A stretch of 40,345 nt of DNA from positions 1 through 40,345 of the forward strand of contig JAGOUU010000010.1 of NCBI GenBank assembly GCA_018061105.1. Direction: 5' to 3'. This document shows, piece by piece, positions 31,301 to 37,984 of the stretch; the stretch's first letter is position 1; every line of letters begins with the position of its first letter. Under the pieces are notes generated by a model that worked only from the letters and a program-made list of their open reading frames with translations, made no database searches and was not told the origin of the DNA. A program made the position numbers and the translations under genes. This DNA comes from Gammaproteobacteria bacterium (GTDB lineage: Bacteria > Pseudomonadota > Gammaproteobacteria > JAGOUU01).

Positions 31301-31897
31301 ACTAATTTTCAAAAAGAATTAGCTGATCTTATTCAAACAAAACTCAATGCTATTGCTGAGCGCAAACCCGCTTCTAGTAGTTATATTAAAGGTAACTTTT
31401 TGGGTAATCTAGGGTTATTTAATATCTATAACTATTTATATTTAAAGACATTTATAGGCACACTAAGAAAAACGTTAGATCGTATTCGTGTTTGCTTATG
31501 GAAATATGGCCTAATCATTGGCGCTGTAGCTTATGTAGCTTTGACTGCAGCAAGCTGGATTCTTATATTTGCAGGAATTGGAGCCATAATCACAATATTA
31601 GCCAAACTTTTTTTGGTTTTTTCTCCTGTATTAGCATGTATTTTGATTCCATTATTTTTCACATGCGGTGATTTGCTTAAAAATATAATGAGTTGTGACA
31701 AAGAGATATCTATTAATGATCTGTATGATGCTATGAAGCCGCGCATGCCAGTTGTATCAGCACAGAAAGAGGGTAGATCACCGCCTGCGAAAGATTCCAA
31801 ACTCGGCAGAACTGTACGGTTTTCATTGCCTGCTTCTGCGGCTGAGCCTGAGCTTGCACCTGCTTCTGCGCCTGCTATTCGACTCTCTAGAGTTTGA
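22310..31897 (+). CDS. Giant DUF3638/DUF3645-like protein with helicase-type ATPase motifs and C-terminal membrane segments
   Basis: This chain of 3195 residues starts with GTG behind GTGAGG. Residues 1-1050 look mainly helical. About 1057-1275 is beta-rich and WD/propeller-like in texture. A long helical part with coiled coil leads to an SF2-like core: Walker A MGSGKT (1967-1971), DEAD (2101-2104) in LIDEADTVL, GFTGTPW (2424-2430), HTVGVDLK (2578-2585) and QGGLRMRGL (2607-2615). The pairs GSGKT...IDEAD and FFDKAHTVGVDLK...QGGLRMR resemble the DUF3638 and DUF3645 blocks of very large eukaryotic proteins, also known from a few intracellular bacteria. A Lys/Glu coiled coil lies at about 2770-2805, two or three membrane segments at 3067-3122, and an Ala/Pro tail follows. 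Its biochemical function is unknown; a secreted effector is possible but unproven. Confidence 0.85.
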   Translation: MLDFQQNLDYWLDIVQTYTEDPKFREVTRQLTEIQESESWTSDDIHKRLSGLKIGESLRMVGKKLPSSERRQSANLVYEFHKTVDALELYVIDTSELQEDHEKREIVSGYEVIKKRGLPVVAYKLSNVDASTSRVLKAFVERLVSIRDSQEQDDSKKLYTLFDRLSVQFSVKKVAPSRYAQSAVTVSTETLYAQGSAKAIDLIVRQQLTKAQYKTTKLIITRKILAEKIGRLSSLVHASDFSYKKEVLTLCRKFARHLINSKELYYSLGLVDKFNEHKDFITTEIEKLETIIKESSEAAIASASRIAQPAQADASKQVLRRCDVDLCSEVDASFSFAQRHAHDRSLTSGFLRAQVNGLIAHLQLADILQPYRGALDSAMDSIVDRLSEEPSTSSQVAGILRSVQRPVDDLHAPLMPHMPHSSARIVEERTVVPVDFTRELPDPAEITDTTFESSVETITRKLWSLGFNVRRLDAARFNYLIKYISRLTINITESPLSQQDLEKKLASLQGLKDCLESSRRTYEAAHPLDILVQAKIIELSMTLINKAIPDSDSSKGYKDVLNNFAIYQLDALLSSSVAGFLDVESQQQIVAIRQEISKKYLSGSPKRLTKKELMDALRCYYLSKLTQEEYSALLETVSRNKKFEKFEHIPGAASGLKFFELDVLDTYFEPGEFNTVAEKDKFDRIKKATELSSVLKLEDCIVNLVSTNREHRYTWRCIDINLPSIRPELKSELTKIILDPHVGRSRDLFKRAYDFVASACGMRSDGLRVGNNVLLPIEDASTIPIQSLETKTYGYTHERVKDASYATDLFAGEDVYVYGASDDARSVAALRAGNGKDLKLSTGVRKFFEPLAYASLGLVGVIDYYIDNLELLHDTTELHRLTAALLHPRYLLTADFDKVARKKLLELVRDSQKYFKSFAPAYVIYVVTQSFAFIGDRSGLQKMLEIINKELDQEISEDHYYLLHLAKLNAIFALSKSTKEVTAHDYQSALESYTVVLESECSAISLPRWTKFQAEASFSYIRELIQDLPSHDGASHSPVRRRPRAIFKSDAIPRSMLDHPFVKSFLNGKTPSKILKLNTDKYQFEVPGNKDKYQIDRSTGNPEIFCIKGGEETSVTYKLVPNCDDLLSMTYNPVLTWEDAAGNGKIVDRDSGKELYSYCKNPHDSSALIWCDLRESDEIFILLSRIHVPKDSSFQAIVWRSDEATKIEFPSIQRVFKLVDDVFTTGDGWQISTDCALSGQLPAGVLVLTKPGEKDYRCFLDTMDGSNPIEFTFSLEHGASAEKVCDSLKLAQSLISAGKTQLAEKIYKILHKCTKSDELKKVLATYNQNVPSGTMALQAGLSLITSYGQSMVALHSADFRFKHKILQWIYSKVLPKFIAKSQLKIFILLGSKILESLQLIESHVVSQEMLTFLTGLSSNYKGYIKKCSSISVEERLTVDEERSLLSFLESTDDSCAIFSARKAQLMRERSKPEDLLTRIKSDDPSVMVKALLWLVKKIASFFMGKLSISNMPNSKEILEELFKVDISGNIDVQTGRLKRFLKGKVYSFDIDSLSVWGGTEEDYNKLLKYYKDILADGTKLVDPKLVAYAKKTLGYYMHVLNLDMGVKDNKFYTMLYIILAHSKNPNYIRDTHDQMEDHNKREHARVARYARYYALTSTPELLNFNRDGGEIFKYWSRATLKVSFNVPKADFKQMQRVVPAKSYYSSGIEVDHAQMGVGFDVSRIDLAYAPDLAKIFEVKPVRITSRAHRKEADFISDSAKFAESKQKAKLKVIHDFREYCQDTNGADRIATLDKNIQDQITLAEQDLDRLNTSYQGIQQAIEAQTQSALRLVAKSRKKLPQNLGDLLVYFVINKYNFEKFCKEFELNREQAQKIQQLVLAYGNKFLLKRRLEKIKSISSRSADRTLEIIDIDELCNLLSEPVGANNSVELAFQSGAEGLDYWSLQRGVLDKFQREDDSGVLAQLIMGSGKTKAIAPTIAAAHAASGALSMVVVPAPLFVINYVDLQQRMTEKFGVSVYPVEFDRNACSKPEYAQYLYERLVNTKESNGVVIATSKTLLSIRLKYFEYCRETGSLSASDKKTRDYLKKTLDLIHADGRMLIDEADTVLRIKNPLIYRLASDKPNLLLQALFVDLYNNLSKFQCALEGHGDHEISLFDLINGDAYSLSDSDIKKYLEQFLRTKLLSKDGADGRMYQRLKKLLNNRDLTTPELDAIINYLLYPEESLPKIIRELKLDQKNKEDLVEVISFYRGMLGTILPATLRRKYNENYGPDKDSFKAIPYNGPQRPAYGHDFGTIEESMAYSIQQLLITGLSGELLNQFIQDSYKSSVLELSMKLAKTLEDTPTSKMFVELTGFKLTDLYNDPEAQAKYLTQINKELIENKNALPIIWHILKFKLLPTLDTDVESLGACSHDLIAMVQSGRAQGFTGTPWNHDTYKELSFAKSSENQAIDGEAIAKLKLPKNTMKVSEIAVDASLEDIIKDCVQSPQTQAIIDVGAKLRQYKNSEVARQVLDHIANNYTGSPIKFVLYFDGDDLYALEKIDDTNYKKTKIGASDWAAVSAKLNITDPLQIFTFFDKAHTVGVDLKFARQARATVLINNHTCLFELLQGGLRMRGLDADGQSLDFMIDRELDKLAKARLSRSSETELSIDDIVAFTYSNQKERLLKEQIMSARKHMISLAADYILRNHPPHVVERMLAMTSWVSEKRSDRLFTKFGSAEKEVSVKSVLEITYAEIEADLNRILGLDSSSKTKSVMRKIQAVKNAAIKDIGHERVRSKEKALDTQVEHEKELAKEQEQEKEIEIEIEVVSVIGHAKKPIDPEWIDKLQTSAKRSLLLLVSKDIVQLDSATSGKFKFDTNIFLSRDFAHSFDCSLLEPNVFYKGAKDPYYIVVKQLEDSTVPLVTIVSAKEAAYCMQHFGKEAFKGLHIQTVTGDVLAGAAPSGWATSNANIRILEQVNYFRGDFAGLCRFIDTKNDASWLLEDTKKKLAAAKEIAFLRVTNFQKELADLIQTKLNAIAERKPASSSYIKGNFLGNLGLFNIYNYLYLKTFIGTLRKTLDRIRVCLWKYGLIIGAVAYVALTAASWILIFAGIGAIITILAKLFLVFSPVLACILIPLFFTCGDLLKNIMSCDKEISINDLYDAMKPRMPVVSAQKEGRSPPAKDSKLGRTVRFSLPASAAEPELAPASAPAIRLSRV

Positions 31898-31927
31898 TAA
31901 ATATTCTATTCATGGTAAGATCAGGCG

Positions 31928-33067
31928 ATGCAAAGCCAAATCAGCCATGAATATTACATGACTCTTGCGTTAGAGTTAGCGCAGCGCGGTCGTGGTCACA
32001 CAGCGCCTAACCCTATGGTAGGTTGCGTCATCGTTAAAAATAATCAGGTTATAGCCACAGGTTATCATCAAAAAGCAGGATGTAATCATGCCGAGGTTAA
32101 TGCTATTGAGACCGCTCGATTTTCTCAAACTGTTCTTAAAGACTCGACTGTTTATGCTACATTAGAACCATGCTGTCATACTGGTAAAACTGGGCCTTGT
32201 ACAGAGGCTTTAATTAAAGCTGAAGTAAAAACAATAGTTATCGCCATGTTAGATCCGAATCCATTAGTATCGGGCAAAGGAATTAGCTTATTACAAGCCG
32301 CTGGTATTGAAATTATATTAGGTGTGTGTGAATCTCAGGCGCAAAAGATTAATCCAGGTTTTATTTCAAGAATTACTAAGAATAGGCCCTATATCCGTAG
32401 TAAAATAGCAGCGAGTTTAGATGGCCGAGTTGCTCTTCAAAATGGTGAGTCTAAATGGATTACTAATGAGCTATGTAGGCAAGATGGGCACTTATTGCGG
32501 TACTACAGTGATGCTATAGTGACGACAGCTAATACAGTGTTAGCTGATGATCCCATGTTAACAGTACGTAATGTAGATATCGGGGTAGACATAGGATTGA
32601 TAGATAAACAGCCTCTTAGAGTAGTCATTGATAGAAATTTAGTTACAAATCCAAGTTATAAGGTTTTTCAGGAGCAAGATTTAGCCAAAACTGTTTTGAT
32701 TACAAGTAATTTAGCTGATAAAAATAATAGTAATAATCTAGAGCTATTAGATCAATTTAAAGCTAATAATATAACTGTCTATAGTTTAGAAAACTTGGAT
32801 ATGATATCCAATCTTTGGACTTTTTTAGGCGAGTTAGGCTGTAATGATGTTCTAGTAGAATCTGGTGGAAAATTTAATGGCTATTTATTAGCAAATCAAT
32901 TAGTTGATGAATGGATTATCTATCAATCCGGGTTGATTATGGGCAGTGATGCCCAAAGTATGTTTGGAATTAATAATTTGGGTTCCATGTCCGGCTTATT
33001 TAAGTTAAAATGTGAACATATTAAGCAAATTGATTCAGATTGGCGACTAACTTTGAAGAGTCTGTAG
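31928..33067 (+). CDS. ribD: Bifunctional riboflavin deaminase/reductase RibD
   Basis: It catalyses two steps of riboflavin synthesis: deamination of the GTP-derived pyrimidine and reduction of its ribosyl side chain. The deaminase domain (residues 1-145) has the zinc motifs HAEVNAI and PCCHTGKTGPCTEALI. The reductase domain starts at about 150 (RPYIRSKIAASLDGRVAL) and includes ESKWIT and ESGGKFNGYLL. Length 379 versus 367 in E. coli. It starts 30 bases after the giant gene with no FMN riboswitch between them. Its transcription must come from within or upstream of the giant gene, or from a promoter I cannot see. Confidence 0.96.
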   Translation: MQSQISHEYYMTLALELAQRGRGHTAPNPMVGCVIVKNNQVIATGYHQKAGCNHAEVNAIETARFSQTVLKDSTVYATLEPCCHTGKTGPCTEALIKAEVKTIVIAMLDPNPLVSGKGISLLQAAGIEIILGVCESQAQKINPGFISRITKNRPYIRSKIAASLDGRVALQNGESKWITNELCRQDGHLLRYYSDAIVTTANTVLADDPMLTVRNVDIGVDIGLIDKQPLRVVIDRNLVTNPSYKVFQEQDLAKTVLITSNLADKNNSNNLELLDQFKANNITVYSLENLDMISNLWTFLGELGCNDVLVESGGKFNGYLLANQLVDEWIIYQSGLIMGSDAQSMFGINNLGSMSGLFKLKCEHIKQIDSDWRLTLKSL

Positions 33068-33074
33068 TATACTT

Positions 33075-33731
33075 ATGTTCACCGGTATCATTAGCCATGT
33101 TGGCGTAATAACTTTAATTCCCAATAGTATTAATAATAAAAAAGCTGGCACCGTAAAAATAATGGTGCCAATAGACTTTACTCAGGGTTCAAACTGTTTA
33201 AATTTGGGTGACAGTATTGCTGTCAATGGTGTTTGTTTAACAGTCACAGAGTTTGGTGAAAATTATTTTACTGTTGAGATCTCAGAAGAAACTGTAGAAA
33301 AAACTATTTTTCAATATATTAATTATGGCCAAATTGTTAATCTTGAGAAGTCTCTTAAGTTTGGTGATAATTTAAATGGCCATTTGGTATCAGGTCATGT
33401 AGACACTGTTATCAAAGTAGCTTCAATAGAAGAAATTGCTGATCATAAAAAAATAGTTTTTAATTTAAATATTAATCAAACACAAGAGTATTTAAAATAT
33501 ATTGCGGTTAAAGGCTCAGTGACGATCAATGGTGTCAGTTTAACAGTAAATCAGATTGATTTCAAAAAGGGTAATATTACGGTTAATATAGTTCCTTATA
33601 CTTTGGCATGCACAAATTTAAATAATTTAAAAGTTAATAATTATGTTAATTTAGAAATAGATATGTTTGCTCGTTATATTGCAAATTATTTACAAATGAC
33701 TAAGTTGAACCTATTAAATATTGAAGCATGA
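33075..33731 (+). CDS. ribE: Riboflavin synthase alpha subunit
   Basis: Dismutation of two 6,7-dimethyl-8-ribityllumazine molecules to riboflavin. The start [10 protein letters not shown] is diagnostic. Two lumazine-binding repeats are visible, with matching blocks [11 protein letters not shown] (first) and [11 protein letters not shown] (second) and [22 protein letters not shown] at the junction. Length 218 is standard. The gene begins 7 bases after ribD and its stop overlaps the ribB start as ATGA. It acts in the cytoplasm with RibH. Confidence 0.96.
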   Translation: MFTGIISHVGVITLIPNSINNKKAGTVKIMVPIDFTQGSNCLNLGDSIAVNGVCLTVTEFGENYFTVEISEETVEKTIFQYINYGQIVNLEKSLKFGDNLNGHLVSGHVDTVIKVASIEEIADHKKIVFNLNINQTQEYLKYIAVKGSVTINGVSLTVNQIDFKKGNITVNIVPYTLACTNLNNLKVNNYVNLEIDMFARYIANYLQMTKLNLLNIEA

Positions 33732-34396
33732 GAAATATGTCTATTTTAGAGTCTAATTTTAAAACTGATATTAAAAATTTTGATAGCATTGAAGACATTC
33801 TGCAAGACTTTGCCGATGGCAAGATGGTCATCATGCTAGACAATGAAGACCGTGAAAACGAAGGTGATTTAATTATTGCAGCAGAAAAAGCTACGCCAGA
33901 AGCAATAAATTTTATGATTAAATATGGCCGTGGTTTAGTTTGTTTGATTCTAACAGAAGAGCGGTGTAAGCAATTAGATCTAGAATTAATGGTGCCTGGT
34001 AATAATAATCTAGCACCATTTGGGACAAGATTTACTGTTTCTATAGAAGCTGCTCATGGAGTTACTACAGGAATTTCAGCATCTGATCGTGCTAAAACTA
34101 TTGCAGCTTGTATTAAACAAGATGCTAAGCCTTGTGATATCGTAAAACCTGGACATATGTTCCCTATTATGGCGCAACCAGGAGGAGTGTTGACTCGTCC
34201 CGGACACACTGAAGCCTGTATAGATCTAGCAAAATTAAGTGGGTATACAGTTCCGGCCGCTGTTTTAGTTGAAATATTAAACGATGATGGTTCAATGGCT
34301 AGGCGTGATGATCTCTTGGCTTTTGCAGCGGTACATAATTTAAAAATTGGTAGTATTGCTGATTTAATCAGATATCGTTTAGATAATAATATATAA
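33728..34396 (+). CDS. ribB: 3,4-dihydroxy-2-butanone 4-phosphate synthase
   Basis: Makes the four-carbon unit of riboflavin from ribulose 5-phosphate. Active-site blocks are [38 protein letters not shown] and PGHMFPI...GHTEA. At 222 residues it is the monofunctional enzyme, close to E. coli RibB (217); there is no GTP cyclohydrolase II domain, so ribA must lie elsewhere. The ATG overlaps the ribE stop; an ATG three codons later (33737, MSILES) is an alternative start. Confidence 0.96.
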   Translation: MRNMSILESNFKTDIKNFDSIEDILQDFADGKMVIMLDNEDRENEGDLIIAAEKATPEAINFMIKYGRGLVCLILTEERCKQLDLELMVPGNNNLAPFGTRFTVSIEAAHGVTTGISASDRAKTIAACIKQDAKPCDIVKPGHMFPIMAQPGGVLTRPGHTEACIDLAKLSGYTVPAAVLVEILNDDGSMARRDDLLAFAAVHNLKIGSIADLIRYRLDNNI

Positions 34397-34420
34397 ATTA
34401 AAAATTAAATTAGAGAATAA

Positions 34421-34927
34421 ATGATGTATAAAAATGATATTAAAATAAAGCTTACAGAAGGTAGTTACAATTTTTCTAATTTTAAAAATATTAAATTGGC
34501 TATTGTAGCAAGTAGATTTAACAGCATAATTGTTGATAATTTAATTAATGGCTGTCTATCGAGTTTAACAAGCCTGGGAATTAGCTATGAGCAGCTTGAA
34601 ATAATTTATGTTCCAGGTGCTATGGAGTTACCTTTAGCAGTGCAAAACATAATTAATAAACCTGAAATTACTGGTATTATTGCTCTAGGAGCTGTTATTA
34701 GGGGCGCTACTCCGCATTTTGAATATGTGGCAGGCGAGTGCTCAAGTGGTTTAGCAAGATTAAGTTTAGAATATAATAAACCTGTTGGCTTTGGCGTATT
34801 AACTACTGATACAGTAGAGCAAGCTATTGAACGTGCTGGATGTAAATCCGGTAACAAAGGCAGTGATGCCGCCTTTGCGGTGCTTAATATGATAGATTTA
34901 ATAATCAAGTTAAAGGCAAATCAATGA
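34421..34927 (+). CDS. ribH: 6,7-dimethyl-8-ribityllumazine synthase
   Basis: Condenses the RibB and RibD products into lumazine for RibE. The lumazine synthase fold shows LAIVASRFNSIIVDNLINGC, the phosphate/substrate segment YVPGAMELPLAVQ, and GAVIRGATPHFEYV with the catalytic His. GFGVLTTDTVEQAIERAG follows, then a Lys-rich GNKGSDAA segment. Length 168; the first two codons are both ATG, so the start could be 34424. The stop overlaps nusB as ATGA, the usual coupling. Confidence 0.97.
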   Translation: MMYKNDIKIKLTEGSYNFSNFKNIKLAIVASRFNSIIVDNLINGCLSSLTSLGISYEQLEIIYVPGAMELPLAVQNIINKPEITGIIALGAVIRGATPHFEYVAGECSSGLARLSLEYNKPVGFGVLTTDTVEQAIERAGCKSGNKGSDAAFAVLNMIDLIIKLKANQ

Positions 34928-35340
34928 ATCAAAAAGAACGTCATAGAGCCAGAAGGATGATTGTTCAAGCTCTGTACGAAAGGGAAATTTCTCAAAACGA
35001 AAGTCAGCAAATTATTGCAGATTTTTTAATAAACAATTCCCAGCTCAAATTTGATCGGTCATATTTTCAGACTAGTTTTATAAATATTCTAGACAGTATG
35101 ATAGATTTGGATAATTTATTTATAAAATATATTAAACGTGATCTAAAAGAACTCGATCCAGTTACGCGAGCTATTTTACGATTAGCTAGTTTCGAGTTAA
35201 AAGATAAATTAGATGTGCCATATAAAGTCATAATTAACGAGGCTATTGATATAGCCAAAATATTTGGTGCAGAAGACAGTTATAAATTTATCAATGGATC
35301 ATTAGATAAACTTGCCAAGGAGCTTAGGCCTAACGGTTAA
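34924..35340 (+). CDS. nusB: Transcription antitermination factor NusB
   Basis: An RNA-binding protein that with NusE (S10) and NusG/NusA forms the antitermination complex on rRNA operons through boxA. The all-helical family pattern is seen: RHRARRMIVQALYEREIS, ELDPVTRAILRLASFEL, VPYKVIINEAIDIAKIFGAEDSYKFINGSLDKLA. Length 138 equals that of E. coli (139). The position between ribH and thiL is the normal one. Confidence 0.96.
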   Translation: MNQKERHRARRMIVQALYEREISQNESQQIIADFLINNSQLKFDRSYFQTSFINILDSMIDLDNLFIKYIKRDLKELDPVTRAILRLASFELKDKLDVPYKVIINEAIDIAKIFGAEDSYKFINGSLDKLAKELRPNG

Positions 35341-35343
35341 ATT

Positions 35344-36363
35344 ATGCATGAATTTGCTATAATTGATCATTATTTTAAAAATTTATTTAATAATTTATTT
35401 AATAATAATGAAACAAAAATAGGAATAGGCGATGATTGCGCGGTTGTCAATATTCAAGATTATTCTGAATTGTTAATTACTACTGATACTATGGTAGAAG
35501 GAACGCATTTTCTTGCAAGTGCTCCTCCCCATAGTCTAGGTCATAAAGCACTAGCTGTGAGCCTAAGCGATATAGCTGCTATGGGCGGAACTCCCAAATG
35601 GGTATTATTAAATATTTCTATTCCCAAATACAATCAACAATGGTTTTCTGAGTTTAGTGATGGCTTTGCGGCTTTGGCTAAGAGATATCAGATTAATCTA
35701 ATAGGTGGAGATACTACTAGGGTAATAAATAAAGGGCCAATAAGTATTACGACGACGGTATTAGGTATTAAATCTAAACAAGATTCAAGAATACTATCTC
35801 GTAGCAATGCGCAATTAGGGGATGGAATTTTTATTACCGGCTCTTTGGGTGAACCCAATTATATTTTAGAGCAATTAAAATTGGGCAAAAAAGTAAAAGA
35901 GCATAATAAATTATATTACCCAGAACCAAGAGTATCTGTAGGTCAATTTATTGCTGACTATGCTAATGCAGCTATTGATTTAAGTGACGGATTAATTGCT
36001 GATCTTGGACATATTTTAAAACAAAGTAGTGCAACAGCAGTTATAAATTTAGACTGGTTACCAATAGAAAATATAGCGAACATAAGAGATCAAGAAAATT
36101 TTCGAAACATCTTATCTGGCGGTGATGAGTACGAATTAATTTTTACAGCGCCTATAGAGTATAAAGATATAATTAAAAATAATAATATTGATATTAACAT
36201 TACTCAAATAGGTCAAATAATTTCTGATAATAATTTAAATATTAATATTAATATTAATAATAATAATATTATTAAAGTTAATAATATTTATCTACAGGGC
36301 TTAGAATTTTTTAAAAATATTAAAAATATACAGGAGTGGGGGCATGGCTGGGAGCATTTCTAA
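35344..36363 (+). CDS. thiL: Thiamine-monophosphate kinase
   Basis: Phosphorylates thiamine monophosphate to the cofactor thiamine diphosphate. It belongs to the PurM/ThiL ATPase fold: IGDDCAVV, TTDTMVEGTHFL, KALAVSLSDIAAMGG, GGDTTR and AIDLSDGLIADLGHI; the C-terminal lobe has SGGDEYELIFT. Length 339 versus 325 in E. coli; part of the excess is an Asn/Ile low-complexity insert near residue 300, encoded by ATTAAT repeats. Its last 20 bases overlap pgpA. Confidence 0.95.
   Translation: MHEFAIIDHYFKNLFNNLFNNNETKIGIGDDCAVVNIQDYSELLITTDTMVEGTHFLASAPPHSLGHKALAVSLSDIAAMGGTPKWVLLNISIPKYNQQWFSEFSDGFAALAKRYQINLIGGDTTRVINKGPISITTTVLGIKSKQDSRILSRSNAQLGDGIFITGSLGEPNYILEQLKLGKKVKEHNKLYYPEPRVSVGQFIADYANAAIDLSDGLIADLGHILKQSSATAVINLDWLPIENIANIRDQENFRNILSGGDEYELIFTAPIEYKDIIKNNNIDINITQIGQIISDNNLNINININNNNIIKVNNIYLQGLEFFKNIKNIQEWGHGWEHF
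36232..36274 (+). repeat. ATTAAT/AAT microsatellite inside thiL
   Basis: Repeated ATTAAT units pass into an AAT run and encode an alternating Asn-Ile stretch followed by Asn residues near the C-terminus of ThiL. It is another case of the hexanucleotide seen at 3686 and 8822. Confidence 0.75.
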
Positions 36364-36829
36364 AAAAGTAATCTTTAAAAATCCTATTTATTTATTAGCT
36401 TTTGGTTTAGGCTTGGGATTATTGCCTGTTATGCCAGGGACGTTTGGGACGTTATTGGGAGTTTTATTTTATTGGTTTAATAATACATATTTTGGGATCT
36501 CAGAATTTATTTTAATTATAATTAGTTTTATATTGGGAATATATATTTGCGGTAAAACAGCACGTGATATAAATTACCATGATCATCCAGGTATAGTATT
36601 CGATGAAGTTGTTGGTTATTTTATTACTATGATAAACATACCGTTTAATATAGCATATATAATTATAGGTTTTCTATTATTTAGGTTTTTTGATATAGTA
36701 AAGCCCTGGCCTATTAGAATTATTGATCAGCGGATGTCGGGCGGTATGGGTATCATGTTTGATGATGTTTTAGCTGGGATTTATGCAAATATTTTACTAA
36801 ATATTATAATATATTATGCTAAAACGTAA
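36344..36829 (+). CDS. pgpA: Phosphatidylglycerophosphatase A
   Basis: A membrane phosphatase that removes the phosphate of phosphatidylglycerophosphate to give phosphatidylglycerol. Family motifs are GLGLGLLPVMPGTFGTLLGV near residues 18-38 and the metal-binding FDEVVGYFITM (about 87-97), followed by RFFDIVKPWPIRIID and GGMGIMFDDVLAGIYANI. Three to four hydrophobic segments are visible. Length 161 versus 172 in E. coli. AGGAG precedes the ATG. It overlaps thiL by 20 bases and idi by 14. Confidence 0.95.
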   Translation: MAGSISKKVIFKNPIYLLAFGLGLGLLPVMPGTFGTLLGVLFYWFNNTYFGISEFILIIISFILGIYICGKTARDINYHDHPGIVFDEVVGYFITMINIPFNIAYIIIGFLLFRFFDIVKPWPIRIIDQRMSGGMGIMFDDVLAGIYANILLNIIIYYAKT

Positions 36830-37370
36830 TACTGTTGCATTGGTTGATACCAATGATAATACACTGGGAGTTTCAGATAAACTCGCAGCTCATCAGCAAG
36901 GTTTATTGCATCGCGCTTTCTCAGTGATGTTATATAGATATAATATTAATAATAAATTAGAGTTTTTGTTGCAGAAACGAGCTAAAATAAAATACCATTG
37001 CGGTGGGTTGTGGACTAATACTTGTTGTAGTCATCCTGGGGCACGTGAAGATTTAAGAAGCTCTGCTTTAAGCAGATTACAAGAAGAATTAGTTGATATA
37101 AATATAATAAATTTAAGTTTAGAAGCAGCTGGTTGTTTTATTTACAAAGCAGAATTTACAAATGGCTTAACAGAGCATGAGTATGATCATGTTTTTGTGG
37201 CTGAATATAACGCTAAACCAGTAAATTATAATAAAGATGAGATCTGTGAACTTAGCTGGATTGAGTTTGAACAAATTCAATTAGATTATGATCATAACCC
37301 TAGTAAATACACGCCGTGGTTTGCTCAAGTTTTAGATATTTGTTTTAAATATATTAAAATAAGGATATAA
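36816..37370 (+). CDS. idi: Isopentenyl-diphosphate delta-isomerase, type I
   Basis: A Nudix-fold enzyme that interconverts IPP and DMAPP; it is needed when isoprenoids come from mevalonate, which yields only IPP. Active-site blocks: LHRAFSVMLY, KYHCGGLWTNTCCSHP (catalytic Cys and metal His), and LTEHEYDHVFVAEY with the catalytic Glu pair. Length 184 equals the E. coli enzyme (182). It overlaps pgpA by 14 bases and lies 1.2 kb from the HMG-CoA reductase gene, which suggests one functional isoprenoid group appended to the pgpA operon. Confidence 0.95.
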   Translation: MLKRNTVALVDTNDNTLGVSDKLAAHQQGLLHRAFSVMLYRYNINNKLEFLLQKRAKIKYHCGGLWTNTCCSHPGAREDLRSSALSRLQEELVDINIINLSLEAAGCFIYKAEFTNGLTEHEYDHVFVAEYNAKPVNYNKDEICELSWIEFEQIQLDYDHNPSKYTPWFAQVLDICFKYIKIRI

Positions 37371-37371
37371 A

Positions 37372-37926
37372 TTGGATCAAACAACCAAACAAAGATTATT
37401 TTTTGCACTTGTGCCTTCTACAGCTGTAAAAAATAACATACTTGAGTTCAGACAAAATTTTAAAATAATTAATAATGATGTTAAAATTGTTCCTGAGTCT
37501 AAATTACATCTTACTTTGTTTTTCTTAGGTGAAGTATACGAGAATTGTTTAACTGAAATTGTTGAAAATATAAAAAATATAAGGTTTCAAAAATTTAATC
37601 TTAAACTAGATTATACTGGTTATTTTAGCAATAGCCGCGTTTTTTGGTTGGGGTGTAATACTATGCCAAGGCAATTATTAGTTTTGATCGACAATATTGC
37701 TTATAATTTACAAAAAGTTCCTAATCTGCAGTTTGATTTTATTATTAATAAGAAAAATAAATATACTCCTCATGTGACTTTGTTCAAAAGGATTGCCCTG
37801 GGTGACATCACAGTTTTAAATAATATTAGCCCGGCGATTGATTGGGATATTGAAGACTTTTGTTTAATCAAATCTAAAAATATTAATAATAATCTCGAAT
37901 ATGAAATCGTTGCAAAATTTAGTTAA
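37372..37926 (+). CDS. thpR: RNA 2',3'-cyclic phosphodiesterase (2'-5' RNA ligase family)
   Basis: A 2H phosphoesterase with two His-x-Thr motifs: HLTL in KLHLTLFFLGEV (about residue 46) and HVTL in YTPHVTLFKR (about residue 132). The start RLFFALVPS is typical of ThpR/LigT. Enzymes of this family hydrolyse 2',3'-cyclic phosphates and can ligate tRNA halves by a 2'-5' bond in vitro; the physiological role is unclear. Length 184 versus 176 in E. coli. It starts with TTG, placed by AAGG 7 bases upstream, directly after the idi stop. Confidence 0.88.
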   Translation: MDQTTKQRLFFALVPSTAVKNNILEFRQNFKIINNDVKIVPESKLHLTLFFLGEVYENCLTEIVENIKNIRFQKFNLKLDYTGYFSNSRVFWLGCNTMPRQLLVLIDNIAYNLQKVPNLQFDFIINKKNKYTPHVTLFKRIALGDITVLNNISPAIDWDIEDFCLIKSKNINNNLEYEIVAKFS

Positions 37927-37984
37927 CAAAATCGCTAAATTAGTTGATGCCCAATTAATGGCTGTGTAAATAACCTCTAAGATC

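Noticed and set aside
31912-31950. A 12-codon open frame (MVRSGDAKPNQP) overlapping the ribD start, as a leader peptide
   Set aside because: It has no ribosome-binding site and no regulatory residues or hairpin; frames this short are expected by chance.
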